44,655 nucleotides of DNA, taken from positions 1 to 44,655 of the forward strand of contig VXOF01000094.1 of NCBI GenBank assembly GCA_009840285.1. The letters are read 5' to 3'. The notes beneath the pieces are model-generated. The model saw nothing but the letters and a program-made list of their open reading frames with translations. It was not told where the DNA came from and made no database searches. The DNA comes from Nitrospira sp. SB0662_bin_26. Lineage in GTDB: Bacteria > Nitrospirota > Nitrospiria > Nitrospirales > UBA8639. The position numbers and the translations under genes were made by a program. This document shows positions 8,889 through 17,695 of the stretch, piece after piece. Positions within the stretch are counted from its first letter, which is position 1, and each line of letters starts with the position of its first letter.

Positions 8889-9080
8889 GTGTCTCAATCT
8901 TCTGATCAGCTTTCCATTACGTTGAAGCATAGTCCCATCGGACGACCCTACAAACAGCGCCTGTATTTACAAGGGCTCGGTTTACGAAAGCTCCATCAAA
9001 CGGTGCAGCGCCCCAAGACGCCCCAGGTGTTGGGGTTGATCCGAAAGGTCAAGCACCTCGTTGAGGTCAACGATCAATGA
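8889..9080 (+). CDS. rpmD: 50S ribosomal protein L30
   Basis: Codes for 63 residues from GTG 8889. The core L-K-H-S-P-I-G-R-P-Y-K-Q-R and L-G-L-R-K-L-H-Q-T-V identifies bacterial L30. GAGGAG at 8876-8881, seven bases upstream, fixes the start; an earlier GTG at 8874 lies within or before that site and lacks one of its own. The stop overlaps the rplO ATG by four bases (ATGA). Confidence 0.93.
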   Translation: MSQSSDQLSITLKHSPIGRPYKQRLYLQGLGLRKLHQTVQRPKTPQVLGLIRKVKHLVEVNDQ

Positions 9081-9520
9081 AACTCCATCAATTGCAGCCG
9101 GCGCCGGGTTCCAGGAAATCGAAAAAACGGTTGGGGCGAGGTCCGGGCTCGGGGTTGGGCAAGACAGCCGGCAAGGGGCATAAGGGTATGCTCGCCCGTT
9201 CCGGGCGGGCGAACGTTGCGGGATTTGAAGGTGGTCAAATGCCGCTCGCACGGAGGTTGCCCAAACGAGGATTTCACAATCCGTTTCGTACCGAATACGC
9301 CGTGGTCAATCTCAAAACTCTTGCCGCCCTCGACCAGAACGTGACCCCGCAAGTCCTATATGAGAAGCGGATTGTCAAGAAGCAGTCAAAGCCCATCAAG
9401 ATTCTTGGTGTGGGAGAGCTGGACAAGCCCATGACTATTGAAGCGCATAAATTCAGTCAGTCGGCTCTTCGGAAAATTGAACAGGCGGGCGGACAAGCCA
9501 AGGTCATCGGCCGTGCTTGA
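9077..9520 (+). CDS. rplO: 50S ribosomal protein L15
   Basis: Codes for 147 residues. The glycine-rich N-terminus ([21 protein letters not shown]) and the signature [18 protein letters not shown] are diagnostic for L15, a late 50S assembly protein that threads into 23S rRNA. It starts inside the rpmD stop and its own TGA overlaps the secY GTG, so three genes are translationally chained. Confidence 0.95.
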   Translation: MKLHQLQPAPGSRKSKKRLGRGPGSGLGKTAGKGHKGMLARSGRANVAGFEGGQMPLARRLPKRGFHNPFRTEYAVVNLKTLAALDQNVTPQVLYEKRIVKKQSKPIKILGVGELDKPMTIEAHKFSQSALRKIEQAGGQAKVIGRA

Positions 9521-10826
9521 ACGGCTCATTACGAGCTTCCAGAACATCCTCAAAATACCGGAGTTACGTAGCCGTGTCCTGTTTACGTTGGCAATGTTGG
9601 CTGTGTACCGGATTGGAGCTCATATTCCGACTCCGGGGATCAACAATGATGAATTGGCGCAATTCTTATTGGATCAAGGCGGAGCCCTTCTCGGGTTCCT
9701 GGACATTTTTTCCGGAGGTTCGCTATCACGGTTAACGATTTTTGCGCTGGGCATCATGCCCTACATCAGTGCGTCGATTATCCTGCAACTCTTGACCGTG
9801 GTAATCCCGCATTTATCGAAACTGGCCAAGGAGGGTGAACGAGGAAGAAAGACGATCATTCAATATACCCGCTACGGCACCATCGGGATTGCCCTGATCC
9901 AGGGATTCGGGATTGCCTTGGGGCTCGAAGGCATGAACGGCGGTCAATACGTGTTGGAGCCGGGCTGGCCGTTTCGGTTCATGACCGTGATTACCTTGAC
10001 CGCAGGCACCGCGTTTCTCATGTGGTTGGGTGAACAAATTACCGAGCGCGGAGTCGGGAACGGCATCTCGCTGATTATTTTCGCCGGGATTGTCGCCCGT
10101 CTTCCAAGCGCGGTTGCCCAAACCTTTGAAATGTACCGGGTCGGAGAGCTGAGCCTGCTCTTCCTGATCCTGTTGGTCGTGAGTATGTTGGCCGTGATCA
10201 CGGCCATCGTGTTCCTGGAAAGCGGAAGACGACGGGTGCCGGTTCAATATGCCAAACGGGTTGTCGGCCGCAGGGTGTACGGGGGACAAAGCACTCATAT
10301 CCCCTTGAAAATCAATACGGCAGGCGTGATCCCGCCGATTTTTGCGTCTTCGATTATTGCGTTTCCGGCCACGATTACCTCATTTATTCAGGTGCCGTGG
10401 GTGCAAGTCTTGGGGGCGCATTTGGCTCCGGGATCGGTCGTCTATACGTTGATGTACGTGGGGCTGATTATATTCTTCTGTTTTTTCTATACGGCTGTCG
10501 TGTTGAATCCGGTCGATATGTCGGACAACATGAAAAAGTACGGAGGGTTTATTCCCGGCATTCGACCTGGTCAGCGAACGGCCGATTACATTTATCGGGT
10601 TCTGACCCGTATTACGTTCGCCGGTTCCATTTACCTGGCGATCGTCTGCGTGATTCCGGAATTGTTGATATATAAGTTGAACGTGCCCTTTTATTTCGGA
10701 GGCACGTCGTTGTTGATTGTCGTGGGGGTCGGGTTGGATACCGCCCAGCAAATCGAGTCTCATATGTTGATGCGGAATTATGAAGGCTTCTTGGCCAAGG
10801 GACGGTTGAAAGGCCGGAGCGGATAG
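9513..10826 (+). CDS. secY: Protein translocase subunit SecY
   Basis: Codes for 437 residues with ten predicted transmembrane helices. It is the channel of the SecYEG translocon in the inner membrane. The N-terminal [19 protein letters not shown], the plug-region [19 protein letters not shown] and the conserved [18 protein letters not shown] are all present. GTG 9513 overlaps the last codons of rplO; the open frame extends further upstream but only antiparallel to family expectation. Coupled to the ribosomal genes as in most bacteria. Confidence 0.95.
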   Translation: MLERLITSFQNILKIPELRSRVLFTLAMLAVYRIGAHIPTPGINNDELAQFLLDQGGALLGFLDIFSGGSLSRLTIFALGIMPYISASIILQLLTVVIPHLSKLAKEGERGRKTIIQYTRYGTIGIALIQGFGIALGLEGMNGGQYVLEPGWPFRFMTVITLTAGTAFLMWLGEQITERGVGNGISLIIFAGIVARLPSAVAQTFEMYRVGELSLLFLILLVVSMLAVITAIVFLESGRRRVPVQYAKRVVGRRVYGGQSTHIPLKINTAGVIPPIFASSIIAFPATITSFIQVPWVQVLGAHLAPGSVVYTLMYVGLIIFFCFFYTAVVLNPVDMSDNMKKYGGFIPGIRPGQRTADYIYRVLTRITFAGSIYLAIVCVIPELLIYKLNVPFYFGGTSLLIVVGVGLDTAQQIESHMLMRNYEGFLAKGRLKGRSG

Positions 10827-10832
10827 CACGCC

Positions 10833-11480
10833 ATGCGACTCGTTTTTCTCGGTGCGCCCGGGGTGGGCAAGGGCACGCAGGCCGAAATGGTGGCGGCCAA
10901 ACAGGCGATACCGAAAATTTCCACGGGGGATTTATTGCGAACGGGTGTGGCCCAAAAGACGCCGCTGGGGCTTGAAGCGCAGCAGTACATGACGCGAGGG
11001 GAACTTGTGCCCGACAACGTGGTGATCGGCCTCGTCGCGGAAAAAATCGCGTCCTCCGAATGTGAAAAGGGATTTATACTTGATGGATTTCCGCGAACCA
11101 TTCTTCAGGCAGACGCCTTGTCGGGCATTCTTCAAGGGCAGGAGGTGACGCTGGATCGGGTCATCTATTTCGTGATCCCTCGAGAGGAAGTGGTGAAGCG
11201 GTTGAGCGGACGCAGAAGTTGTTCGGCCTGCTCGGCGGTGTATCACGTCGATTACGTGCCGCCCAAGCAGGAGGGGCGCTGTGACGAGTGTGGGGCGGCT
11301 CTCGTTCAACGTAGCGACGATAAACGGGAGACGGTGGAATCGAGGCTGGTGGTGTATGAAGAGCAAACGGCTCCCTTGATTGATTACTATCAAGAGAAAC
11401 ACGTACTGACCGAATTGGATGGCACGGGATCCGTTGAAGAGGTCCAGGAACGGTTGTCGGCATTGTTGTCCGGGGCATAG
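10833..11480 (+). CDS. adk: Adenylate kinase
   Basis: Codes for 215 residues, the long form. It interconverts ATP + AMP and 2 ADP in the cytoplasm. The P-loop G-A-P-G-V-G-K-G-T-Q lies at residues 7-16, then S-T-G-D-L-L-R and D-G-F-P-R-T. The LID domain (about 125-165) carries four cysteines, C130, C133, C150 and C153, the structural zinc site seen in Gram-positive and many other bacterial adenylate kinases but not in enterobacteria. It follows secY by six bases, the usual spc-operon position. Confidence 0.95.
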   Translation: MRLVFLGAPGVGKGTQAEMVAAKQAIPKISTGDLLRTGVAQKTPLGLEAQQYMTRGELVPDNVVIGLVAEKIASSECEKGFILDGFPRTILQADALSGILQGQEVTLDRVIYFVIPREEVVKRLSGRRSCSACSAVYHVDYVPPKQEGRCDECGAALVQRSDDKRETVESRLVVYEEQTAPLIDYYQEKHVLTELDGTGSVEEVQERLSALLSGA

Positions 11481-11486
11481 CGCTTC

Positions 11487-12260
11487 ATGATCATGCTCAA
11501 GACCGAGGAAGAAATTGCGCTGATGGCCCAAGCCTCGAAGATCGTGGCTGAAGCGCATCAGGTGCTGCAACAGGAGGTCAGACCCGGCGTCACTACGTCA
11601 TATTTGGACGAACTGGCAGAGACGTTCATTCGTGACCATGGGGGCGTTCCGGCCTTCAAGGGGTACCGTGGTTTCCCCAACACCCTCTGTGCCTCGGTGA
11701 ATCATGAAGTGGTTCATGGAATTCCCTCTAACCGGGAGTTGAAGGAAGGGGACATCGTCGGGCTTGACTTGGGAGCGATTGTTCAGGGATTTTATGGCGA
11801 TGGGGCCGTGACGGTGCCCGTGGGTCCGGTGTCGGACGACGTCGAAACCCTGCTCAAGGTGACGGAAGCGGCGATGCATAAAGGGATCGATCAGGCCCGG
11901 GTCGGCAACCGGCTGTCCGACATCGGGCATACGATTCAAAATTACGTGGAAGCACACGGGTTTTCCGTCGTGAGGGATTTTGTGGGGCATGGGATCGGCC
12001 GGCAACTTCATGAGGAGCCGCAAGTTCCCAATTATGGACGTCCGGGGCAAGGCTCGCGTCTTCAGTTCGGAATGGTGTTGGCCATCGAGCCCATGGTGAA
12101 CGTCGGGGGGCCGCAGGTGAAAGTGTTGGACGACCAATGGACCGCCGTCACGAAAGACGGGAGCCTGTCCGCGCATTTTGAACATACCGTGGCGGTCCAA
12201 CCCGAAGGGCCACCCGTGATTCTGACGACGGTCAAGGAGCAGGTCAGCGTCAATTCATAG
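11487..12260 (+). CDS. map: Methionine aminopeptidase, type I
   Basis: Codes for 257 residues of the pita-bread fold and removes initiator methionine from nascent chains. Visible metal ligands are the two aspartates in G-L-D-L-G-A ... F-Y-G-D-G-A, the histidine of G-H-G-I-G-R, the glutamate of A-I-E-P-M-V-N and the glutamate in F-E-H-T-V-A-V. The substrate histidine lies in N-H-E-V-V-H-G-I-P. There is no N-terminal zinc finger, so it is the type Ia form. It begins six bases after adk. Confidence 0.95.
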   Translation: MIMLKTEEEIALMAQASKIVAEAHQVLQQEVRPGVTTSYLDELAETFIRDHGGVPAFKGYRGFPNTLCASVNHEVVHGIPSNRELKEGDIVGLDLGAIVQGFYGDGAVTVPVGPVSDDVETLLKVTEAAMHKGIDQARVGNRLSDIGHTIQNYVEAHGFSVVRDFVGHGIGRQLHEEPQVPNYGRPGQGSRLQFGMVLAIEPMVNVGGPQVKVLDDQWTAVTKDGSLSAHFEHTVAVQPEGPPVILTTVKEQVSVNS

Positions 12261-12278
12261 CGACGCGGTTTCAGGCTG

Positions 12279-12497
12279 ATGGCAAAGGAAGACGTCATTG
12301 AAGTCCAAGGGGTGATCATGGAAACGTTGCCCAATGCCATGTTTCGAGTTCAATTGGAGAGTGGGCACAAGATTTTGGCGCATATTTCAGGGAAGATGCG
12401 GATGCATTTTATTCGCATTCTTCCGGGCGATAAAGTGACCGTGGAGTTATCTCCGTATGACCTCACGAGGGGACGGATCACCTATCGCTTCAAATAG
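12279..12497 (+). CDS. infA: Translation initiation factor IF-1
   Basis: Codes for 72 residues, the invariant IF-1 length, an S1-type OB fold with [27 protein letters not shown] and the C-terminal [15 protein letters not shown]-1 occupies the ribosomal A site during initiation. It lies between map and rpmJ, as in many spc/alpha clusters. Confidence 0.95.
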   Translation: MAKEDVIEVQGVIMETLPNAMFRVQLESGHKILAHISGKMRMHFIRILPGDKVTVELSPYDLTRGRITYRFK

Positions 12498-12515
12498 CGA
12501 GGAGAGGCAGCTCTC

Positions 12516-12629
12516 ATGAAAGTCAAATCGTCAGTCAAACCGATGTGTTCAAAATGTATTGTCTTCCGACGACGAGGTGTCGTTCGGGTCCGATGCAGTA
12601 ACCCTCGCCACAAGCAGAGACAAGGGTAG
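12516..12629 (+). CDS. rpmJ: 50S ribosomal protein L36, zinc-binding type
   Basis: A 37-residue gene that is easily missed because of its size. The protein starts [14 protein letters not shown] and ends R-H-K-Q-R-Q-G. Ligands of the zinc ribbon are C11, C14, C27 and H32, so this is the C+ form. GAGGAGAGG at about 12498-12506 lies 10 bases upstream of the ATG. L36 is a late-assembling 50S protein. The gene sits between infA and rpsM as expected. Confidence 0.95.
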   Translation: MKVKSSVKPMCSKCIVFRRRGVVRVRCSNPRHKQRQG

Positions 12630-12664
12630 AGCGGAAGGCCTCATCAGGTGAAGAAGGAGGAGAC

Positions 12665-13033
12665 ATGGCTCGGATAGCAGGCGTCGATCTGCCCGTTGGC
12701 AAACGCATTGAGATAAGCTTGACCTATATTTACGGGATCGGGCCGTGGAGCGCGAGGCAGATTTTGCAGAAGACCGGCATTGATTCCGCCGTGCGCGTCA
12801 AGGATCTTCGTGAGGAAGACATTGTCAAACTTCGTGAGACGATCGATAAAGATTACACCGTCGAAGGGGATCTTCGAAAGGAAATCACTCTCAGCATCAA
12901 ACGACTGATCGATACGGGAACCTATCGAGGGCTTCGTCATCGCAGGGGGCTTCCCGTCCGCGGTCAACGAACCAAAACGAATTCACGAACCCGGAAAGGG
13001 AAACGGGCGTCGATCGGCCGGTCCAAAAAATAA
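12665..13033 (+). CDS. rpsM: 30S ribosomal protein S13
   Basis: Codes for 122 residues: [20 protein letters not shown], the helix-two-turn-helix region, and the basic tail [20 protein letters not shown]13 contacts P-site tRNA and the 50S bridge B1a. A strong AAGGAGGAG lies just before the ATG. It is first of the alpha-operon genes, though no separate promoter is evident in the 35 nt after rpmJ. Confidence 0.95.
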   Translation: MARIAGVDLPVGKRIEISLTYIYGIGPWSARQILQKTGIDSAVRVKDLREEDIVKLRETIDKDYTVEGDLRKEITLSIKRLIDTGTYRGLRHRRGLPVRGQRTKTNSRTRKGKRASIGRSKK

Positions 13034-13053
13034 ACAGCCATCCAGGTGACAGC

Positions 13054-13437
13054 ATGAGCGTAAAAAAAGGTCGGAAAAAAGAGAAAAAAATCGTGCAAAT
13101 GGGTATTGCCCATATTCAGGCGTCTTTCAACAATACACTGGTCACCATTACCGACATGAGCGGCAATACGGTCTCGTGGTCGAACGCGGGCGGTCTGGGC
13201 TTCAAGGGCGCCAGAAAGAGTACGCCCTTTGCGGCGACGCGCGTGGGGGAAGCGGCCGGCCGAAAAGCCATGGAGCAGGGTATGCGCCAGATCGACGTAT
13301 ACGTCAACGGCCCGGGATCGGGGCGTGAGTCGGCGGTGCGCGCGCTGCAGTCCGTGGGGCTACGCGTGAATTTGATTCGTGACGTGACGCCCATTCCCCA
13401 CAATGGATGCCGGCCCCCGAAACGGCGACGGGTGTAA
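13054..13437 (+). CDS. rpsK: 30S ribosomal protein S11
   Basis: Codes for 127 residues with a basic N-terminus, then [18 protein letters not shown] and the C-terminal signature [19 protein letters not shown]11 lines the platform next to the E site. It lies 20 nt after rpsM and 70 nt before rpsD. Confidence 0.95.
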   Translation: MSVKKGRKKEKKIVQMGIAHIQASFNNTLVTITDMSGNTVSWSNAGGLGFKGARKSTPFAATRVGEAAGRKAMEQGMRQIDVYVNGPGSGRESAVRALQSVGLRVNLIRDVTPIPHNGCRPPKRRRV

Positions 13438-13507
13438 GCGGTGATGGACTCAACCTTCAGACGTGCCAACGTGGACTCTGAAGTTTCGAAAGTGAGAGGC
13501 TAGAGAC

Positions 13508-14134
13508 GTGGCAAATTATCGTGGTCCAGTATGCAGGATTTGTCGAAGGGAAGGCGTCAAACTGTTCCTCAAGGGAACACGTTGCATGACCGACAAGTGT
13601 GCGATCGAACGTCGAAGTTATCCTCCGGGGCAACATGGGCAATCTCGTCCCCGTGTGACGGATTACAGTATGCAGCTACGTGAAAAGCAGAAATTGCGCC
13701 GGATGTATGCCGTCCAGGAACGTCAGTTTCGCGGGATCTTTGAGCGGGCCGAACGTCAGGATGGGGTGACGGGTGAGAATCTTCTGGCGTTGCTTGAGCG
13801 GCGTTTGGATAACGTCGTCTACCGGATCGGGCTGGCGTTTTCGCGCAAGCAGGCTCGCCAATTGGTCAATCATGGTCATATCTTGGTCAATGGCCGGAAA
13901 ACCGACATTCCTTCGTATACGACGGCCGTGGGAGACGTGATTCAAGTCAGGCCGCGGAGTGCGGAATTGGTGGCGATTAAAGCGGCAGCGGATGCCGCCG
14001 ACAACCTGCCGGCTGTCACCTGGATCGACTGTGACCGTGATGCGTTGAAAGGGACGGTTCGAGCATTTCCGACGAAAGAGGACATCGGGGCCCCGGTCAA
14101 TGAACAGATCATTGTCGAATTATATTCTCGCTAA
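13508..14134 (+). CDS. rpsD: 30S ribosomal protein S4, zinc-binding type
   Basis: Codes for 208 residues. The N-terminal zinc finger has C9, C12, C26 and C31 (C-R-I-C ... C-M-T-D-K-C), so this is the C+ version. The S4 RNA-binding domain follows at about 95-155 ([13 protein letters not shown] ... [14 protein letters not shown]). S4 nucleates 30S assembly and in some species represses the alpha operon. An S4-type pseudoknot was not identified. Confidence 0.95.
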   Translation: MANYRGPVCRICRREGVKLFLKGTRCMTDKCAIERRSYPPGQHGQSRPRVTDYSMQLREKQKLRRMYAVQERQFRGIFERAERQDGVTGENLLALLERRLDNVVYRIGLAFSRKQARQLVNHGHILVNGRKTDIPSYTTAVGDVIQVRPRSAELVAIKAAADAADNLPAVTWIDCDRDALKGTVRAFPTKEDIGAPVNEQIIVELYSR

Positions 14135-14161
14135 CAGGAACGAGTTGGCGAGCCGGATATG

Positions 14162-14177
14162 AGCCGATATCTCGGCT
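14162..14177 (+). other. Small hairpin between rpsD and rpoA
   Basis: A perfect inverted repeat, AGCCGA-TATC-TCGGCT, sits in the rpsD-rpoA spacer about 28 nt before the rpoA start. No T-run follows, so it is not an intrinsic terminator. It could be an mRNA processing or stability element in the leader of rpoA, but its role cannot be read from sequence alone. Confidence 0.35.
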
Positions 14178-14205
14178 ATGACAGATTGAGGTGAAAGGGG
14201 GCGTA

Positions 14206-15201
14206 ATGAACAAAGGGATCAAGGATTTTCAGTTGCCGATGCGACTGGAATTGGAAAAGGAAACAGCCTCGCCCACCTATGGAAAGTTTACGGCAGAGCC
14301 CTTTGAACGCGGGTTTGGGACTACGGTCGGGAATTCGCTGCGACGCGTGTTGTTGTCCTCGTTAACCGGGGCGGCTGTGACCTCCGTCAAGATCGAAGGG
14401 GCGTTTCATGAATTTTCCACCCTTCCCGGCGTGACGGAAGATGTGACCATTATCATCTTGAACGTCAAGAATCTCCGGTTGAAGCTGCATACCGACAAAT
14501 CAAAGGCGATGCGGTTAAAGAAGAAAGGGCCGGGTGAAGTCAGTGCCGCCGATATTCAGCATGACGCGGATATCACTATCTTGAATCCGGAACTGCATAT
14601 CGCGACGTTGGACAAAGACGGGATGCTCGACATCGAGTTGATCGTCAAGCCGGGTCGCGGGTACGTACCGGCGGAACGCAATAAAGAAGAAGGGCTGCCC
14701 ATTGGCGTCATCCCGGTCGACTCGATTTTTTCCCCGATCAAGCGCGTGAACTTTCACGTGGAAAATGCTCGGGTCGGCCGTGTGACCGATTATGACAAAT
14801 TGAATCTTGAGATTTGGACCGACGGAAGTATCACCCCACAAGAAGCCGTGTCCTCATCGGCGTCTATTCTTCGTGAACATTTGGCCATTTGCATCCCCAG
14901 CGAAGAAATGAAAGAAGTGGAGCATGATTCCGCTTACGAGGAAACGCAAGCCGAATTGAATAAACATCTGGCTCGAAGCGTCAATGAACTGGAACTTTCC
15001 GTGCGTGCGGCGAATTGTCTGAAAAATGCGAATATCAAGACGATTGAAGACCTCGTGCAGAAGACGGAAATCGAGATGCTGAAGACCAAAAATTTCGGGA
15101 AAAAATCTCTCAATGAAATCAAGGAAGTGTTGGCTGAAATGGGATTGAGCTTGGGCCTCAGACGAGAAAACCTGGTGCAGACCAACAACCAATCTCATTA
15201 G
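14206..15201 (+). CDS. rpoA: RNA polymerase subunit alpha
   Basis: Codes for 331 residues. The N-terminal assembly domain has [20 protein letters not shown], the alpha-dimer signature. A linker follows, then the C-terminal domain (about 255-320) with [16 protein letters not shown] and [11 protein letters not shown], which contacts UP elements and activators. ATG 14206 is chosen over the GTG at 14191: the sequence AAAGGGGGCG lies just before it and [11 protein letters not shown] fits family N-termini. Usual place between rpsD and rplQ. Confidence 0.95.
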   Translation: MNKGIKDFQLPMRLELEKETASPTYGKFTAEPFERGFGTTVGNSLRRVLLSSLTGAAVTSVKIEGAFHEFSTLPGVTEDVTIIILNVKNLRLKLHTDKSKAMRLKKKGPGEVSAADIQHDADITILNPELHIATLDKDGMLDIELIVKPGRGYVPAERNKEEGLPIGVIPVDSIFSPIKRVNFHVENARVGRVTDYDKLNLEIWTDGSITPQEAVSSSASILREHLAICIPSEEMKEVEHDSAYEETQAELNKHLARSVNELELSVRAANCLKNANIKTIEDLVQKTEIEMLKTKNFGKKSLNEIKEVLAEMGLSLGLRRENLVQTNNQSH

Positions 15202-15233
15202 GTTCCTTAATATATTATCAAGAGAGCCACGGC

Positions 15234-15641
15234 ATGCGACATCGAAAAAAAGGCAGACAATTGGGGCGAAATACCAAACATCGACACGCGATGTTTCGGA
15301 ACCTCGTCACCTCGTTACTGGAACACGAACGTATCGAGACCACGGAGGCCAAAGCGAAAGAGCTTCGCGGCCTCACTGAAAGAATGATCACCCTGGGGAA
15401 AGAGGGTTCTCTGCATGCGCGCAGGCAAGCCTTGAATTTCATCAGAAGCAAAGACGTTGTCTCGAAATTGTTCAGCGACGTTGCCGGACGATTCAGCCGC
15501 CGGTCCGGAGGATACGTCCGGATCATTCCAACGAGACGTCGCCCCGGAGATGCCGCGGAGCTTGTGGCTGTTGAGTTGATCGAACGTGGGCCGGTGAGTG
15601 AGACCGTCGATGAACCGGTGATCGAAGACAAGGCGTCATAA
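15234..15641 (+). CDS. rplQ: 50S ribosomal protein L17
   Basis: Codes for 135 residues beginning [17 protein letters not shown], with [18 protein letters not shown], the L17 signatures, and an acidic C-terminal tail ([13 protein letters not shown]) slightly longer than average. L17 lies beside the tunnel exit. It is the last gene of the ribosomal cluster; a weak inverted repeat TCTCAC ... GTGAGA (15662-15685) without a T-run follows. Confidence 0.95.
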   Translation: MRHRKKGRQLGRNTKHRHAMFRNLVTSLLEHERIETTEAKAKELRGLTERMITLGKEGSLHARRQALNFIRSKDVVSKLFSDVAGRFSRRSGGYVRIIPTRRRPGDAAELVAVELIERGPVSETVDEPVIEDKAS

Positions 15642-15762
15642 GCATTTTTGCAGTCCTTCCTTCTCACGTGTCCGGCCTTGTGAGAGTCCCTGACGCGTGA
15701 ACCTACTCCCCACAGACTTTCCGTTTATAGGCACGCATCGACGCATCTCAACGGCCGTTTAG

Positions 15763-15791
15763 TTTACTTGGTTGGGGGCGTATGGTATTGT
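15763..15791 (+). promoter_or_regulatory. Candidate sigma-70-type promoter before lptC
   Basis: TTTACT (15763-15768), a 17-nt spacer and TATTGT (15786-15791), with TG one base before the -10, i.e. an extended -10. It lies about 40 bases before the lptC start, within the 190-nt gap that separates the ribosomal cluster from the LPS-transport genes. This is the only spacer in the first 20 kb large enough for an independent promoter. Matches are 4/6 and 4/6, so it is a suggestion only. Confidence 0.35.
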
Positions 15792-15831
15792 GTTTCAGGT
15801 TCCTTCCAAGCCATCATTGACGTGCTAACCT

Positions 15832-16398
15832 ATGTTTCGCTCATGGATTCGATGGATTCTAAGGGGGATGACCCTGTGTTTGGCGGGCTTTCTCGGGTAT
15901 GTCCTCATGCAGCAAATGCAGGCCAATCATCCTCTCCCGGTCATGACGGAACCGGTCTTTGAAACGGCCGATGCAGGCATAGAGGGTTTCGTGTACCGGC
16001 AAACCGCGGACGGGCGGGTCCAGTGGGAAGTGGAAGCGCAAAAAGCGGAAAGCGATGAGTCCGAACAACACGTCGTGTTGAAACGTGTCCAGGTTCGCTT
16101 GTTCGGCAGGGCGGGGCAAGACATGGAGTTGGAGGCTGACGAAGGAACGATCAATACAGCCAGCGGCGATTTTGAACTACGTAACGAAGATGAATTGATT
16201 ACGATTGATTTGGTCAATGGCTATACAATCCTGACCCCCCACGTACACTGGGTGGATGCCGAGCAGACCATCAGTACGGATAGGCCGGTAACGATACACG
16301 GTCCGGGATTGATCATAACGGGTAGCGGGTTGGTGGCAGAGTTGAAAACGGAAAAATTAGGAGTTCTCGATAATGTCCACGTTCACATTACGTCTTGA
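15832..16398 (+). CDS. lptC: LPS export protein LptC
   Basis: Codes for 188 residues. One N-terminal transmembrane helix (about residues 8-26) is followed by a periplasmic beta-jellyroll (about 40-185) with the LptC pattern F-V-Y-R-Q-T-A-D-G-R-V-Q-W-E-V-E-A-Q-K-A and the later L-T-P-H-V-H-W. It relays LPS from the LptB2FG transporter to LptA across the periplasm. The 3' end overlaps lptA by 26 bases. Sequence divergence is typical of the family; neighbours make the assignment safe. Confidence 0.85.
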   Translation: MFRSWIRWILRGMTLCLAGFLGYVLMQQMQANHPLPVMTEPVFETADAGIEGFVYRQTADGRVQWEVEAQKAESDESEQHVVLKRVQVRLFGRAGQDMELEADEGTINTASGDFELRNEDELITIDLVNGYTILTPHVHWVDAEQTISTDRPVTIHGPGLIITGSGLVAELKTEKLGVLDNVHVHITS

Positions 16399-16894
16399 AT
16401 ACGGTCATTCGATCTTCATCGGATTGCTGGTTTTTGGCCTCGTGTCGGCGCAGGCAATCCCTTGCACCTTTGCCCAGCAAAAAGAGGAAACAACGATTAC
16501 ATCGGAGACCATGACTGTCCAAGGAAAATCCAGACAGACGATCTTTGAAGGAACGGTGGTCCTCAAGAAAGGAAATTTCATCATGCGGTCCGAACACATG
16601 GTGGTGACGTTCAAGAAGGGCGCGCAAAACGGGAGCCGGAAAACGGAAGGGGGGACCACAAGTCAGGTTGACCGCATCGAGGCAAACGGCAAAGTCGTCA
16701 TTGAGAAATCTGATGGGAGGGCGACGTGCGGGCGCGCGTTGTATTACAAGGATGAAGAAAAACTCGTGCTGACGGAGTCGCCGGTGGCCTGGCAAGGTGG
16801 GACCAAGATCAAGGGAGCCCAAATGACCATGTTTTTAAAAGAAGAACGAAGCGTCGTCGAGGGCGGATCCCACGTGGTGATCCTCGAAGAGTAG
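16373..16894 (+). CDS. lptA: LPS transport periplasmic protein LptA
   Basis: Codes for 173 residues. A signal peptide (hydrophobic segment about 14-29, cleavage near T-F-A-Q-Q) precedes an OstA/LptA jellyroll with [22 protein letters not shown] and repeated beta-strands ending in [10 protein letters not shown]. It forms the periplasmic bridge carrying LPS to LptDE. It starts inside lptC with TTAGGAG about nine bases upstream. A CxxRALYY motif sits late in the fold; only one cysteine is in the mature part. Confidence 0.85.
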   Translation: MSTFTLRLEYGHSIFIGLLVFGLVSAQAIPCTFAQQKEETTITSETMTVQGKSRQTIFEGTVVLKKGNFIMRSEHMVVTFKKGAQNGSRKTEGGTTSQVDRIEANGKVVIEKSDGRATCGRALYYKDEEKLVLTESPVAWQGGTKIKGAQMTMFLKEERSVVEGGSHVVILEE

Positions 16895-16938
16895 CGGCCC
16901 CCAGGCCGTGGACCATCGTTGACCTGTTACAGCCCGTC

Positions 16939-17667
16939 ATGGCGCACTCCAGGCTTTCCGTCAAGGAACTACGCAAGAGTTTCAAAGGCCGGGATGCCGT
17001 GCGAGGCGTCTCGTTGAATGTCGAGTCAGGAGAAATTGTCGGCTTATTGGGGCCGAATGGAGCAGGGAAAACGACCATTTTCGACATGGTGGTTGGTCTT
17101 TGCGAGCCTGATCATGGGCAGATCCTCCTAAATCAGGATCCAATCACGGCCCTGCCGATGTACCAGAGGGCGCGTCGAGGCATTGGTTATCTCCCACAAG
17201 AAGCGTCGGTCTTCCGTCGATTATCCGTACAAGACAATATTTGTGCCGTTCTGGAAACCCTGGACATTTCCCGGGATGAGCGTCAGTCACGCTTGGAAAG
17301 TCTATTGAACGAACTCGGGTTAGGCCATATTCGAAACAGCAAAGCCTTCACGCTGTCCGGTGGCGAGCGTCGTCGATTGGAAATTACGAGGGCTCTGGCC
17401 ACGACGCCCCGGTTCTTGTTGTTGGATGAGCCCTTTGCCGGGATAGATCCCATTGCGGTCGCCGACCTCCAAAAAATCATTCAGTCCCTGAAAAGAAAGA
17501 ACATCGGTATCCTGACGACGGATCACAGCGTGCAAGAAACGCTTTCCATAACCGATCGGGCGTATATCATTAATGAAGGAACGATCCTCGAGGCAGGCAC
17601 GCCGGAAGCCATTGTCAGGAGCCCCAAGGTCAGAGAAATCTACTTAGGCGAACGCTTTCGGCTCTGA
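16939..17667 (+). CDS. lptB: LPS export ABC transporter ATPase LptB
   Basis: Codes for 242 residues. Walker A G-P-N-G-A-G-K-T is at about residues 36-43, Q-loop in [12 protein letters not shown] signature [10 protein letters not shown], Walker [13 protein letters not shown] and the switch histidine in T-T-D-H-S-V-Q-E-T. The E-A-S-V-F-R-R-L pattern is specific for LptB among ABC ATPases. It powers LPS extraction from the inner membrane. Partners LptF and LptG are not in the window. Confidence 0.95.
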   Translation: MAHSRLSVKELRKSFKGRDAVRGVSLNVESGEIVGLLGPNGAGKTTIFDMVVGLCEPDHGQILLNQDPITALPMYQRARRGIGYLPQEASVFRRLSVQDNICAVLETLDISRDERQSRLESLLNELGLGHIRNSKAFTLSGGERRRLEITRALATTPRFLLLDEPFAGIDPIAVADLQKIIQSLKRKNIGILTTDHSVQETLSITDRAYIINEGTILEAGTPEAIVRSPKVREIYLGERFRL

Positions 17668-17695
17668 ACGTTTCAAGCGGCCCCACCTAGCGGCG

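Noticed and set aside
15662-15685. TCTCAC ... GTGAGA after rplQ as an intrinsic terminator
   Set aside because: The loop is 12 nt, the stem is short and no T-run follows. It is mentioned only under rplQ.
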